Below are positions 44,350-53,382 of a DNA stretch of 64,000 bases, piece by piece. Origin of the DNA: Nocardia amamiensis (GTDB lineage Bacteria; Actinomycetota; Actinomycetes; Mycobacteriales; Mycobacteriaceae); contig NZ_JADLQX010000012.1 in NCBI RefSeq assembly GCF_015477605.1, forward strand, positions 124,001-188,000, in the 5' to 3' direction. The position numbers were made by a program, and so were the translations under genes. Under the pieces are notes generated by a model. The model saw only the letters and a program-made list of their open reading frames with translations. It was not told where the DNA came from and ran no database searches. Position 1 is the stretch's first letter; every line of letters begins with the position of its first letter.

Positions 44350-45540
44350 TCAGCCGAAGCAGACGCCCTCGCCACGGTAGGTCGGCACGGAGACGCGGGA
44401 GCCGTCGGCGTCGACCAGATGAAGCGTGTCGAACCGCTCGCACAGTTCCCCGGCCTTCGCGTGCCGGAACCACACCCGATCACCGATCCGCAGTTCCGCG
44501 GCGCCCGACAGCGGCGTTTGCACCTCTCCGGCGCCTTCGGTGCCGAGCAGCTTCAATCCGCTGGGCCACACCGGTTTCGGTACTCGGGACGGCCCTGCCG
44601 GGCCCGAGGCGATGTAGCCGCCCGCGAAGACGGTGGCGATCTTCCCCGTGGGCCGCCGCAGTACGGAGGTGGCGAAATACAGTGCGGGCCTGGGGGTGAA
44701 CGATCGGTAGTGGTCGAACAGCGTCGGCACGTAGAGGCCCGATCCGGCGGTCACCTCGGTCACGTCCGGGTCGGCGACGCTGACTTCGATGGATCCGGTG
44801 CCGCCGCTGTTGACGATCTCCAGCTTGCCGGTCACCGAGCGGACCGCGTCGAGCACCTTCGCGCGCCGCTTGGCGATCTCCGCCGCCGACGCCCGCTTCA
44901 CCAGTCGCACCGCGGCATTCGCGTCGGGCAGCCCGGCGATCTGCGCCTCGTAGGTCATCACGCCCACCACGTCGAAACCGCGGCGCACCGCGTCGCTCGT
45001 CAAGGCGGCCGCTTCCTGTGGCGTCCGAACCGGGGACCGGCGGACACCGAGATGCAGCGGGCCGATGCGCAGCGAGGCGTCCACGTCCAGGCAGACCCGG
45101 GGGCGCACCCGATCGGTGCCGAGAGCGGCACGGATCAGCTCGAGCTGGGCGGCGTCATCGATCATGAGCGTGATCGATCGCAACAGGATGTCGTCGGAGG
45201 CCAGTTCGGACAGCGCGGCGCGGTCCACGGTCGGATAGCCGAGCAGGACGTCGCGCGCCCCGTGGCGCACCAGCCAGATGGCCTCACGCAGGGAATAGGA
45301 CATGATGCCCGCGAAACCGCCCGCGGCGGTGAGGTCCGCACCGAGGACTTCGGCGAGAACGGCGCGGCAGCGCACAGATTTGCTGGCCACCCGCACCGGG
45401 ACACCGCCGGCGCGACGCACCAGATCGGCGGCGTTGGCGCGCAGCACGGCCAGGTCGAGGGCGGCCAGCGGTGGGTCCAGTTCGGCGGTGGCCGCGTGCA
45501 GCCCCGCGATCGGCGACGTCTGGGTCACCAGGACACTCAA
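44350..45540 (-). CDS. PLP-dependent amino acid deaminase/aldolase (alanine racemase fold)
   Basis: 396-aa fold-type III PLP enzyme. The cofactor Lys is K54 in RVASKSVRCR, with a TIM barrel following (VCLDVDASLRIG, GVMTYEAQIAGLPD, VNSGGTGSIE). The C-terminal domain resembles that of D-threonine aldolase/D-serine dehydratase relatives (GLKLLGTEGAGEVQTPL, GDRVWFRHAKAGELCERF). It probably cleaves or dehydrates a D-hydroxyamino acid. It is convergent with the TM0106-type gene, with only six bases between the stops. Confidence 0.85.
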   Translation of the reverse strand: MSVLVTQTSPIAGLHAATAELDPPLAALDLAVLRANAADLVRRAGGVPVRVASKSVRCRAVLAEVLGADLTAAGGFAGIMSYSLREAIWLVRHGARDVLLGYPTVDRAALSELASDDILLRSITLMIDDAAQLELIRAALGTDRVRPRVCLDVDASLRIGPLHLGVRRSPVRTPQEAAALTSDAVRRGFDVVGVMTYEAQIAGLPDANAAVRLVKRASAAEIAKRRAKVLDAVRSVTGKLEIVNSGGTGSIEVSVADPDVTEVTAGSGLYVPTLFDHYRSFTPRPALYFATSVLRRPTGKIATVFAGGYIASGPAGPSRVPKPVWPSGLKLLGTEGAGEVQTPLSGAAELRIGDRVWFRHAKAGELCERFDTLHLVDADGSRVSVPTYRGEGVCFG

Positions 45541-45577
45541 CCACCAAACTGGTCGATCGTCCAGTATTTCGGAAGAG

Positions 45578-46060
45578 CTAGGCCTCGACGGCTTTGGTGA
45601 CCAGAGTGCTGGTCATATCGTCGAGGACCACGAGCATGGTCTCGTCGTTGCAGTCGGCCAGCCAGCGCAAGACGGTGCCCTGTACGAGCGAGACGACAAG
45701 CGACGCGATCGACTCGACCGGCTCCAGCCATTGCGTTTGCGAACGTTCCGCGCACAGCTCCAAAAACGCGGTAACCTCCGCGTCCTTGTCGCGATAGAAC
45801 GCTGCCGCGATCGGGTCCGGCAAGCAGCTGTTGCCCGCCTCCCAGTTCGTCCGCAACGCCTGCACGGTCATCTCGTATGACCTGACCTGCTTGATCGGAG
45901 TGGCCTTGACCAGCGGCCAGTACGCGCTGATTCCGGCATGCAGCAGCACGCGCAGTGCGCGGAGGCCCGTGTAGTCGAGTGTTGCCGCCGCCTGTTCGAC
46001 GGCCTCGAGAACGGCCGGCCGTAGCCGAATCTCCGTTATTACTTCTCCACCTGCGCTCAA
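45578..46060 (-). CDS. TetR-type effector domain without a DNA-binding domain
   Basis: 160-aa helical protein like the C-terminal ligand-binding domain of TetR regulators (LLHAGISAYWPLVKATPIKQ, VRSYEMTVQALRTNW, EPVESIASLVVSLVQGTV). There is no helix-turn-helix, and none is found in the upstream bases in any frame. The TTG at 46060 is chosen because GAGGGAG lies 6 nt upstream; an ATG at 46129 is in frame but lacks one. Either the 5' part was lost, or the product works as a heterodimer partner or ligand sink. Confidence 0.55.
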   Translation of the reverse strand: MSAGGEVITEIRLRPAVLEAVEQAAATLDYTGLRALRVLLHAGISAYWPLVKATPIKQVRSYEMTVQALRTNWEAGNSCLPDPIAAAFYRDKDAEVTAFLELCAERSQTQWLEPVESIASLVVSLVQGTVLRWLADCNDETMLVVLDDMTSTLVTKAVEA

Positions 46061-46475
46061 CGACGACTCCCTCGGCGAAAGAACACTTACGCACCTCGGT
46101 CGGCACGACTCGCTGAACATGGCGGGCAACTTCTAGAAAACTCCACGCTGCCCGGTCCAACGTTCATCAATGTTAGAGGGTTCTCCGGTTTTAGAAACGG
46201 GTTCATTGGGTATTTCCGTACTGGAAGAATGTTTTGTTACCCAACCGCGATCGCGATGCAATGGACCCGTGTCGCCCGGAATCCCCGCCATGACGGGCGA
46301 TCTCGGACCGTGCCGGTCATCGACAGACCGTAGAAGAGGGTACGGTCCGCGGCCCTAGCATCCCAAGTCTTGTGATGAACCCCACACTGGAACCACCCAA
46401 ATCGGTCAGCTTATTGTGTGGGGTTCGATCCGCGATGGACATCCTTTCGTACCGCGGGGCCGATAGCCTGGATCG
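46061..46475. other. 415-bp intergenic region, partly AT-rich
   Basis: No supported gene is present. The part from about 46130 to 46260 has clearly lower GC than its surroundings, and short frames on both strands have no recognisable content. It must carry the promoter of the phosphatase gene at 46476. It may also be the scar where the DNA-binding part of the neighbouring TetR-like gene was lost. Confidence 0.4.
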
Positions 46476-47222
46476 GTGACTCTCTCGCCACCCGCCGACC
46501 AGTACTTCCTCTCCGGCACCTTCAACTTCCGGGATACCGGCGGCCTGCGCACCGATGACGGCGCGAAGGTCCGCCCCGGGGTGCTGCTGCGCTCGGCCCA
46601 GCTGAGCGGGCTCGACGAGGCGGGCCACGCCGCGCTGCGCGAACTGCGCGTCACCGACGTGCACGACCTGCGCGGACACCGCGAGATCGCGCATATCGGG
46701 GCCGATCGCCTGCCCGCGGACGTCCGGCTGACCGTCACGCCGTTCGATTCCAGAATGGCCGAGGCCCCGCCGCACGAGGCGACCGCGCGGACCGCGTACA
46801 CGCACATGCTCGAGGTCTACCGGATGTTCCCGGCGTTACCCGAGGCACACGCCGCCATCGCGGCGCTCGCCGAATCCATCCTGCGCGGCGCCGGCGCCGT
46901 GCTGGTGCACTGCGCGGCGGGCAAGGACCGCACCGGCTGGGCCGTCGCGACACTGCTGCGCGCGGTCGGCGTCACCGAAGACGATGTGCGGGCCGATTAC
47001 CTGGAGAGCAACGGGGCCGTCCCCGCACTGCGCTCCTTGATGACGTCGAAACTGCTGGGCGGCGAGGAGGTCTCGGTGGACCTGCTCGGCGTGCGCGAGG
47101 AATACCTGGAGACCGCTACGGTCTCGATGCGGGAGCTGCACGGCGATCTGCGCGGCTATATCAGGGCCGTCGGCCTGACGCCCGAGCTGCTCGCGCGCCT
47201 GCGCACCCGCATGCTGGAGTGA
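46476..47222 (+). CDS. MptpB-like tyrosine/lipid phosphatase
   Basis: 248-aa dual-specificity phosphatase of the MptpB group. The P-loop is HCAAGKDRTG (C146 nucleophile, R152). The N-terminal SGTFNFRDTGGLRT and the DLRGHREIAHIGADRLP loop match the family. In mycobacteria the homologue is secreted and removes phosphate from host proteins and phosphoinositides; here an endogenous role is equally possible. It starts at GTG 46476. No signal peptide is visible, as in MptpB. Confidence 0.88.
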   Translation: MTLSPPADQYFLSGTFNFRDTGGLRTDDGAKVRPGVLLRSAQLSGLDEAGHAALRELRVTDVHDLRGHREIAHIGADRLPADVRLTVTPFDSRMAEAPPHEATARTAYTHMLEVYRMFPALPEAHAAIAALAESILRGAGAVLVHCAAGKDRTGWAVATLLRAVGVTEDDVRADYLESNGAVPALRSLMTSKLLGGEEVSVDLLGVREEYLETATVSMRELHGDLRGYIRAVGLTPELLARLRTRMLE

Positions 47223-47229
47223 GTCCGGA

Positions 47230-48486
47230 CTACTCGGCGGGCACCGCTTCCCGGCGCACCAAGCCGTCGGCGTCGATCGTCACTTGGTCGCCGGTGTGGA
47301 ACCAGGTTCCGGTGAAACGCGCCGCGGTGGTGGTCGGGTCGTCCCAATAGCGTGGCGTGACGTTCGGCCCGCGGCACAGCAGTTCCCCGTGTCCCGCGGT
47401 CGCCTTCGGGCCCCATAGCGCCAATTCGGTACCGCCGAACGGGAATCCGAGCACGGCGTCCGCGCCCGACGGGTCTGCCGCCTGCTCGGCGTCGTCCACC
47501 GCGAGGCCGATGCCGCTGGTCTCGGTCGCACCCCAGACCGACCACTGCCGAGCGGCCGGGAACACACCACGGAGTTCGGCCGTCAGGTCGAGGAGGGTGG
47601 CCGACGCCGCGGCGCGTTCGGCACGGTGACCGGCTTTGCTGATCCGCGCGACGCCCTCGGTGCACAGCCCCTCGGCGCGCAGCTCGGCCAGCTCCGGCAC
47701 CAGGCCCGCGAAGATCCGCGGGGTCGCGGAGACCATGTCGATGCGTTCCGCCGCGATGGCCTCGGCCATGCCGCAGCTGTCCCGGGCGAGCACGACCGTG
47801 CCACCGACCGCGAAGGTCGGCAAAAGCTGATCGACACAGCCGCTGGCGTGCGCCAACGGCAGCAGCACCAGATTGCGCAGGCCGTCGGTGGGCAGATCCA
47901 GCGCGGCGACCATGGAGCGCACCGCGGAGAGCAGGTTCTCGTTGGTCAGTTCCACGCCCTTGGGCGTGCAGGAGCCGCTCGTGTAACACAGCAGCGCCAG
48001 ATCACTCAGCGACGCACCGTCATCGATGTACGCTGCGCCGTCGGGCAGCTCTGTCTCGCCCCCTGGACGGCCGAGCACGAAATCCGCACGGCTGTCGATG
48101 ATCACCCGCTCGGCCACCGCCTCCGGCAAACCGTCGTGCACCAGCACCGGCACCGCACCGCTGAGCAGGGCGCCGAGGAAGGCTTGCACCCAGCGCGCAC
48201 CCGAGGGCAGGTAGATGGCGACCCGATCGCCGTAGCCGATCCCGTGCTCCTGCAAACCGCCGGCGATCCGGGACGCGGCGTGCCACAGCTCCCGATAGGT
48301 CAGGCGCGGGCCGCCGACCTCCACCACCGCCTCACGGGTGGAAAACGCGTGCACCTGCAGATCCAGTAGCTCGGTCAGCGCTGGTGTGAGGTTTCCGTAG
48401 CGCAGTACGCCGTCGGCGCCTCGGGCTAGCGGGTTATCCCAGACATGCGGGCCGGTCAGGGGGTATTCGACGAGAAACTGCGACAT
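47230..48486 (-). CDS. AMP-binding (acyl-CoA ligase) domain lacking C-terminal subdomain
   Basis: 418-aa ANL-superfamily protein. The adenylation core has the P-loop CYTSGSCTPKGVELTN, YLPSGARWVQAFLGAL, and WGATETSGIG. It stops at GDQVTIDADGLVRREAVPAE, just at the hinge, so the ~100-aa mobile C-terminal domain with the catalytic Lys is missing; full-length relatives are about 500 aa. It could still adenylate weakly or work with a partner. It precedes the enoyl-CoA hydratase-like gene's end region, but the two have separate starts on the same strand. Confidence 0.8.
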   Translation of the reverse strand: MSQFLVEYPLTGPHVWDNPLARGADGVLRYGNLTPALTELLDLQVHAFSTREAVVEVGGPRLTYRELWHAASRIAGGLQEHGIGYGDRVAIYLPSGARWVQAFLGALLSGAVPVLVHDGLPEAVAERVIIDSRADFVLGRPGGETELPDGAAYIDDGASLSDLALLCYTSGSCTPKGVELTNENLLSAVRSMVAALDLPTDGLRNLVLLPLAHASGCVDQLLPTFAVGGTVVLARDSCGMAEAIAAERIDMVSATPRIFAGLVPELAELRAEGLCTEGVARISKAGHRAERAAASATLLDLTAELRGVFPAARQWSVWGATETSGIGLAVDDAEQAADPSGADAVLGFPFGGTELALWGPKATAGHGELLCRGPNVTPRYWDDPTTTAARFTGTWFHTGDQVTIDADGLVRREAVPAE

Positions 48487-48579
48487 TCGTCCTCCGCGTG
48501 CCTCGAGTGAGCAGGCACCTGCGACTATATGACTCGGGTCACAATCTCGCTGGGATAGGCGACGAACGTGTCCGACCTG

Positions 48580-49374
48580 TCACCGGCCGGTGTAGCTGGC
48601 CTTGCCCGGACCCACCTCGAGAAAACTGCGCACGGCCCCCCGGAGATCGTCGGTCGCGAACAGGGCGCCGGACACCTCCGGTGTCGCCGAATCCGCATGT
48701 GCCACACCGCCGGAACGCCACGCCTCGATGATCCGCTTGGTTGCCGCGTGCGCCTTCGTCGGGCCGTCGGCCAGCCGGTGGGTCAGCGCCCTCGCCGCCG
48801 CGTCGAGGTCGTCGTGCACCGCGTTCACCACACCCCACTCGGCCATCGTCGCCGCGTCGTAGAGGTCGCCGGTCATCACGAACTCGCGAGCCCGTCCCGA
48901 CCCGGCGCGCTCGGCCAGACGCTGCGGGCCGCCCATCGACGGGGTCAGCCCGACCACGGTCTCCACCAACCCGAACTTCGCCTTCGGCGCGGCCAGCAGG
49001 ATGTCGCAGGCGAGTGCGATCTCGAAGGCCGCGGTCAGCGTCAGCCCGTGCGCGGCGAACACCACCGGGCACGGCAGCGCCTCCAGCGGATGGATGATCT
49101 GCGCGAACAGCGTCTGCCACAACTCGGCGCCCTGCTCGACGGTCAGGCCGTCGAACACGTGCACGTCCACACCGCCGGACACCACCTTGCCTTCGGCGCG
49201 CAGCAGCAGTGCGCGCGGCGGTCGCGCGGACAGCTCGGCGACGTCGGCGATCACCGCGTCCAGCATCGCCCGATCGAACAGGTTGAGCGGCGGATGGGCG
49301 AACGTGAGGGTCGCCACCTCGGCGCCGGCGTCGGTGCAGTCGCGTTCCAGGCGGGTGGCCTTCGTTTCACTCAT
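48580..49374 (-). CDS. Enoyl-CoA hydratase/isomerase (crotonase family)
   Basis: 264-aa crotonase-fold enzyme. The CoA-binding and oxyanion-hole regions are GKVVSGGVDVHVFDG and HGLTLTAAFEIALACD. The active-site segment is AKFGLVETVVGLTPSMGGPQ, which keeps the first Glu. Hydration or isomerisation of an enoyl-CoA is expected; the chain length is unknown. It lies about 94 bp upstream of the truncated AMP-ligase gene on the same strand. A tandem repeat array sits before its start. Confidence 0.88.
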   Translation of the reverse strand: MSETKATRLERDCTDAGAEVATLTFAHPPLNLFDRAMLDAVIADVAELSARPPRALLLRAEGKVVSGGVDVHVFDGLTVEQGAELWQTLFAQIIHPLEALPCPVVFAAHGLTLTAAFEIALACDILLAAPKAKFGLVETVVGLTPSMGGPQRLAERAGSGRAREFVMTGDLYDAATMAEWGVVNAVHDDLDAAARALTHRLADGPTKAHAATKRIIEAWRSGGVAHADSATPEVSGALFATDDLRGAVRSFLEVGPGKASYTGR

Positions 49375-49387
49375 CCGGTCAGCCTAG

Positions 49388-49585
49388 GCGTACCTCCGCC
49401 TCCGCTCCGGCCGTGCGCGGGGCTGAGGACGCACTGCGTCCGACAAGGCCAACGTGCGTACCTCCTGCCTCCGCTCCGGCCCTGCGCGGGGCTGAGGACG
49501 CACTGCGTCGACAAGGCCAACGTGCGTAACTCCTGCCTCCGCCGCGGGCACGCGCTTGCTGAAGACCGACTACGTCCGACAGCGC
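49388..49585. repeat. Tandem ~67-bp intergenic repeat (two good copies, one decayed)
   Basis: Unit 1 (49388-49455) and unit 2 (49456-49522) are nearly identical. Both run from GCGTACCTCC through CTCCGCTCCGGCC, GCGCGGGGCTGAGGACGCAC and GACAAGGCCAACGT, with one or two one-base gaps between copies. A third copy from 49523 starts the same way (GCGTAACTCCTGCCTCCG) but diverges. It lies between divergent genes, so it may affect promoters of the enoyl-CoA hydratase and the reductase-like gene. Confidence 0.75.
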
Positions 49586-49617
49586 CCATCGGCCCTTCGA
49601 TCTGCGAAACTGTCCAG

Positions 49618-50643
49618 GTGACCAAGTCGGCTAGCGAAAGCGGTTCCTACGTCGAGCCCGGCGAGTTCAAGAGGGACACGAACTACATCACCACCCGGAT
49701 CACGGCCGACGGCCGCGACGGCTATCCGGTCGAGCCGGGGCGCTACCGGCTCGTCGCGGCGCGGGCCTGCCCGTGGGCCAACCGCACCTTGATCGTGCGG
49801 CGTCTGCTCGGCCTCGAGCAGGTGCTCTCGCTCGGCCTGTGCGGTCCCACGCACGACAAGCTCAGCTGGACCTTCGACCTGGATCCCGGCGGCGTCGACC
49901 CGGTGCTCGGCATCCCCCGGCTGCGCGACGCGTACCTGGCACGATTCCCGGACTATCCGCGCGGCATCACGGTGCCCGCCATCGTGGACGTGCCGAGCGG
50001 GCAGGTTGTCACCAACGACTACGCCCAGATCACGGTGGACTTCTCCACCGAGTGGAACGACTATCACCGGCCCGGCGCGCCGCGGCTGTACCCCGAATCG
50101 CTGCGCGCGGAGATCGATGAGGTGAACCTCGCGGTGTTCCGCGACGTCAACAACGGCGTCTACCGGTGCGGGTTCGCCGGCGCGCAGGACGCCTACGACG
50201 CCGCCTACAACCGGCTCTTCAACCGGCTGGATTGGCTGTCGGAACGCCTTGCCGCACAACGCTATCTGGTCGGCGACACGATAACCGAAGCGGACATACG
50301 GCTCTTTACGACACTGGTGCGCTTCGACGCCGTCTATCACGGGCACTTCAAGTGCAACCGGTCCAAACTCACCGAGATGCCGGTGCTGTGGGCGTACGCG
50401 CGCGATCTGTACCAGACCCCCGGCTTCGGCGACACCATCGACTTCGGGCAGATCAAGGCGCACTACTACTTGGTGCACCGGGACATCAACCCGACCGGAA
50501 TCGTCCCGAAGGGTCCCGACCTGGCGAACTGGTTGACCCCGCACGGCAGAGAAGCCCTCGGCGGCAGCCCGTTCGGCGACGGAACCCCGCCGCCCCCGCC
50601 ACCATTGGCCGAACGCGCACCCGCGGTGCAGGGCCCCGCATAA
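49618..50643 (+). CDS. Glutathionyl-hydroquinone reductase-like thiol transferase
   Basis: 341-aa GST-superfamily protein of the ECM4/YqjG group. Its catalytic Cys is C51 in ARACPWANRT. The substrate region is FPDYPRGITVPAIVD, and the all-helical domain has GDTITEADIRLFTTLVRFD. Known relatives remove glutathione from quinone conjugates. Actinobacteria use mycothiol, so a mycothiol conjugate is a more likely substrate here, which is inference. The GTG at 49618 is chosen by homology of the start region and has no strong ribosome binding site. A Pro-rich tail of ~20 aa is atypical. Confidence 0.85.
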   Translation: MTKSASESGSYVEPGEFKRDTNYITTRITADGRDGYPVEPGRYRLVAARACPWANRTLIVRRLLGLEQVLSLGLCGPTHDKLSWTFDLDPGGVDPVLGIPRLRDAYLARFPDYPRGITVPAIVDVPSGQVVTNDYAQITVDFSTEWNDYHRPGAPRLYPESLRAEIDEVNLAVFRDVNNGVYRCGFAGAQDAYDAAYNRLFNRLDWLSERLAAQRYLVGDTITEADIRLFTTLVRFDAVYHGHFKCNRSKLTEMPVLWAYARDLYQTPGFGDTIDFGQIKAHYYLVHRDINPTGIVPKGPDLANWLTPHGREALGGSPFGDGTPPPPPPLAERAPAVQGPA

Positions 50644-50782
50644 CGTTGCCCGGCCGAGTTCGAGCGAAGGCGAGGCAGCCTGATGGAACCGATCCGCCTG
50701 GGTACTTCGTTGTCATGACGAGCTGACGGCAACCGGTGCCATACAGTTCAACCCAGGAGACCGGAAGAGGAGGATGCCGCCG

Positions 50783-51514
50783 ATGCTCAAAGGCGCGTTC
50801 GAGAAGACGGTGGTCGAGCTGCTCGATACCGGGTCCCGCCTGCAGGCGCCCGCGGTCGCCAAGTATGTGGACCGGATCCGGCGCTCCCACCCCGACGAAA
50901 CCCCCGCACAGATCATCGAGCGGTTGGAGAAGCAATACCTGCTCGCGGTGACCGGCAGCGGTGGCGCGGTGGGCGCGACCGCCGCGCTCCCCGGCGTCGG
51001 CACCATCGCCGCGGTCGCCGCGGTGAGCGCGGAAACCACCTTCTTCATGGAGGCATCGGCGGTCTTCACCCTCGCGGTGGCCGCGGTGCACGGCATTTCG
51101 CCGCAGGATCAAGAGCAGCGCAGGGCGTTGGTGCTGGCCGTTGTGCTGGGCGAGAGCGGCATGGAGATCGTGCAGAAAACCGTCGGCACCTCCGCGAAGA
51201 ACTGGGGCACGGTATTCGCCAACCGGATTCCCGGGCTGTCGAGCATGAATGATTCGCTGCTGAAGCGGTTCATCATCCGGTTCATCACCAAGCGCGCCGC
51301 GCTGATGGCGGGCAAGGTGCTGCCCGCAGGCATCGGCGCCGTGATCGGCGGCGCGGGCAACCGCGCGCTCGGCAAGGCCACGGTCACCAACGCGCGCAAC
51401 GCATTCGGGCCGCCACCGGTCGTCTGGCCGGCCGACCGGTACCTGATCGTCGACGCCGATCCGCTCACCGCGATCGACCCGTCGAAGCCGCAACCTCCGG
51501 CCACGCCACGATGA
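50783..51514 (+). CDS. EcsC-like membrane-associated protein
   Basis: 243-aa protein with hydrophobic and glycine/alanine-rich segments (GSGGAVGATAALPGVGTIAA; AVFTLAVAAVHGI; MAGKVLPAGIGAVIGGAGNR). It recalls EcsC-type proteins that accompany ABC transporters. The ATG at 50783 is chosen because AGGAGG lies 9 nt upstream. Its stop overlaps the start of the ABC ATPase (ATGA), and the ATPase in turn overlaps the permease, so the three genes form one unit. Its role may be in assembly or control of that transporter. Confidence 0.65.
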   Translation: MLKGAFEKTVVELLDTGSRLQAPAVAKYVDRIRRSHPDETPAQIIERLEKQYLLAVTGSGGAVGATAALPGVGTIAAVAAVSAETTFFMEASAVFTLAVAAVHGISPQDQEQRRALVLAVVLGESGMEIVQKTVGTSAKNWGTVFANRIPGLSSMNDSLLKRFIIRFITKRAALMAGKVLPAGIGAVIGGAGNRALGKATVTNARNAFGPPPVVWPADRYLIVDADPLTAIDPSKPQPPATPR

Positions 51515-52521
51515 GCGTGCGCCGCGCGCCCACCGGAGCGCGCCCGGTCGCGTTCGCGGTCCGGGGATTGACCAAGCGGTACGACCTGGCGACCGCCGTG
51601 ACGGACGTCAGCTTCACCGTGCCCTCCGGCACCACCGCGGCGCTGGTGGGTCCGCGGGGTGCGGGCAAGACCACGATCCTGCGGGCGCTCCTCGGGCTCG
51701 TCGCCCCTAGTTCCGGTACCGCCTCCGTGGTCGGACCGGGCTCGGCGCGACCCGACGCCGGCGCTTCGGCTCGGGTGGTCGGCGGCGTGCTCGCGCCCCG
51801 CGGACTGCATCCGGCTCGGACAGCGCGACAGCACCTGCTGATCTACGCGGCTGCGGCGGGCCTTCCGGACGCACGGGCGGGCGAGGTGCTCGAGCTCGTA
51901 GGACTGGAAGAGCACACCGCGACCAAGATCGGCAACCTGTCGATCGGGCAGCAGACCAGACTCGCGCTGGCCACCGCGCTGCTCGGCGATCCTCCGCTGC
52001 TGGTGCTCGACGATCCGATGGACGGACTCGACGGCGCCGAACGCGGCTGGCTGCAGGAGTTCCTGCGCAGGCACACCCGCCGCGGCGGCAGCGCCCTGCT
52101 GTCCAGCGAGAGCCTCGCCGCGGTGCTTCCGGGCGCGGACCACCTGATCGTGCTGAACGAGGGCGCGGTGGTGTACCAGGGCAGCCCGGCCCGGCTGCGG
52201 CGCGGACATCCGGACCGGCTGGTCGTCGCGGCGTCCCCGCCCATCGCGCTGGCGACCGTGCTCGCCGCACAAGGGTTTACCGACGCGGTGATCCGCCCGG
52301 ATGGCCGCCTCGCCGTCGCCGAGGCCGACGAGGCGCAGATCCGAGCGGCGGCCACCACGGCCAAAGTGCGGATCGACAGCATCGTCTCCGACCCCATCCA
52401 CCCCGACCGGGTGCTCGCGTCGCTGACCAAACCCACGGCCGCGCCCGCGCCGCACTATCCCGGCCTCGCCGCGCCCGGCACCCAGCAACCGTCGCCGCTG
52501 CCCTACGGAATCCCACGATGA
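51511..52521 (+). CDS. ABC transporter ATP-binding protein
   Basis: 336-aa ATPase of the drug/antibiotic-exporter type. It has Walker A GPRGAGKTT, signature LSIGQQTRLALATALLGDP and Walker B LLVLDDPMDG. In many relatives the D-loop region reads DEPxxGLD; here the residue after Asp is Asp, not Glu, which may slow hydrolysis. The ~100-aa C-terminal extension is typical of this subfamily. The ATG overlaps the upstream stop and the end overlaps the permease start. It works with the permease encoded next. Confidence 0.9.
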   Translation: MSVRRAPTGARPVAFAVRGLTKRYDLATAVTDVSFTVPSGTTAALVGPRGAGKTTILRALLGLVAPSSGTASVVGPGSARPDAGASARVVGGVLAPRGLHPARTARQHLLIYAAAAGLPDARAGEVLELVGLEEHTATKIGNLSIGQQTRLALATALLGDPPLLVLDDPMDGLDGAERGWLQEFLRRHTRRGGSALLSSESLAAVLPGADHLIVLNEGAVVYQGSPARLRRGHPDRLVVAASPPIALATVLAAQGFTDAVIRPDGRLAVAEADEAQIRAAATTAKVRIDSIVSDPIHPDRVLASLTKPTAAPAPHYPGLAAPGTQQPSPLPYGIPR

Positions 52522-53300
52522 TCGCTATCCTCCCCGCGGACTTGGTGCCGACCGTCAACTCCGAGATCCGCAAGGTCGTCACGATGCCGCGCGGCCAGCT
52601 GGTCGCGGGCGCCGTACTCGCGATCGCGCTGATCGCGAGCATCGCCTCGGCGGGCCTGGCCGGGCCGCCGGACCCGCGCGGCGAGCCTGCCACCGGCGCG
52701 GCGACGATCGGCCTCTATGTCGGTCTCGGCGTGGTCGCGCTCGCGGCCGCCGTCTTCGGCGCGGTGAGCACCGGCGCGGAGTATCGGTACCACACGGTGC
52801 CGGTCAGCGTGCTGTTCACCGCCGACCGCGATCGGCTGGCCGCCGCGAAGTTCCTGGTCATCGGTTGTTGCGCGGTGGCGGCGGCCGCGGCCGTCGAACT
52901 GGTCTCGCTCGGCGGCCTGCTCGCCGCGGGTCGCGACAAGATCGCCATAACCGCGGAGCTGTTCGCCGTGCTCGGCGGCGGCCTGCTCGCCGCGGTGTGC
53001 TGGTCGCTGATCGGCGCGAGCGCGGGCATCCTGGTGCGCTCCTCGTCCAGGGCGGTGGCGCTGCTGCTCGGCTGGATCGGGCTCGCCGAGCCACTGCTGT
53101 GGCTGGTCAGCCGCTTTCTCGGCATCCCGGGCGTGGTGACCCTGCTGCCCGTTTCCGCCACCGTCGGCACCGTAGCCGTCGGCTCCTATCCGGAAAGCGA
53201 TTTCCTCGCCCCCACCCCGGCCGCCATCGTGGTGCTGCTGCTGTGGACCATCGGCCTAGGTGCCGCGAGCTGGTGGAGCCTGCGCACCCGCGACCTGTGA
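52518..53300 (+). CDS. ABC transporter permease
   Basis: 260-aa integral membrane protein with about six hydrophobic segments (for example LVAGAVLAIALIASIASAG, GLYVGLGVVALAAAVFGAV, AAIVVLLLWTIGLGAASW). The start MIAILPADLVPTVNSEIRKV resembles ABC-2 type permeases. It is translationally coupled to the ATPase (ATGA). The transported substrate is unknown. Confidence 0.88.
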   Translation: MIAILPADLVPTVNSEIRKVVTMPRGQLVAGAVLAIALIASIASAGLAGPPDPRGEPATGAATIGLYVGLGVVALAAAVFGAVSTGAEYRYHTVPVSVLFTADRDRLAAAKFLVIGCCAVAAAAAVELVSLGGLLAAGRDKIAITAELFAVLGGGLLAAVCWSLIGASAGILVRSSSRAVALLLGWIGLAEPLLWLVSRFLGIPGVVTLLPVSATVGTVAVGSYPESDFLAPTPAAIVVLLLWTIGLGAASWWSLRTRDL

Positions 53301-53382
53301 CCCCACGCCGGGAACAACGGCCTGTCGGTGGGCGTCGGTACCGTCGATGAAGAACGCGGTACGACGAAGGGGGCGAGCTGGC

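Noticed and set aside
49388..49585. CRISPR-like array
   Set aside because: The units are directly adjacent with no spacers, and only two or three copies occur.
53260..53382. Longer start for the ABC exporter at 53260
   Set aside because: It overlaps the permease end without a ribosome binding site and adds unrelated residues. GTG 53383 has AAGGGGG upstream and leads directly into the first membrane domain.
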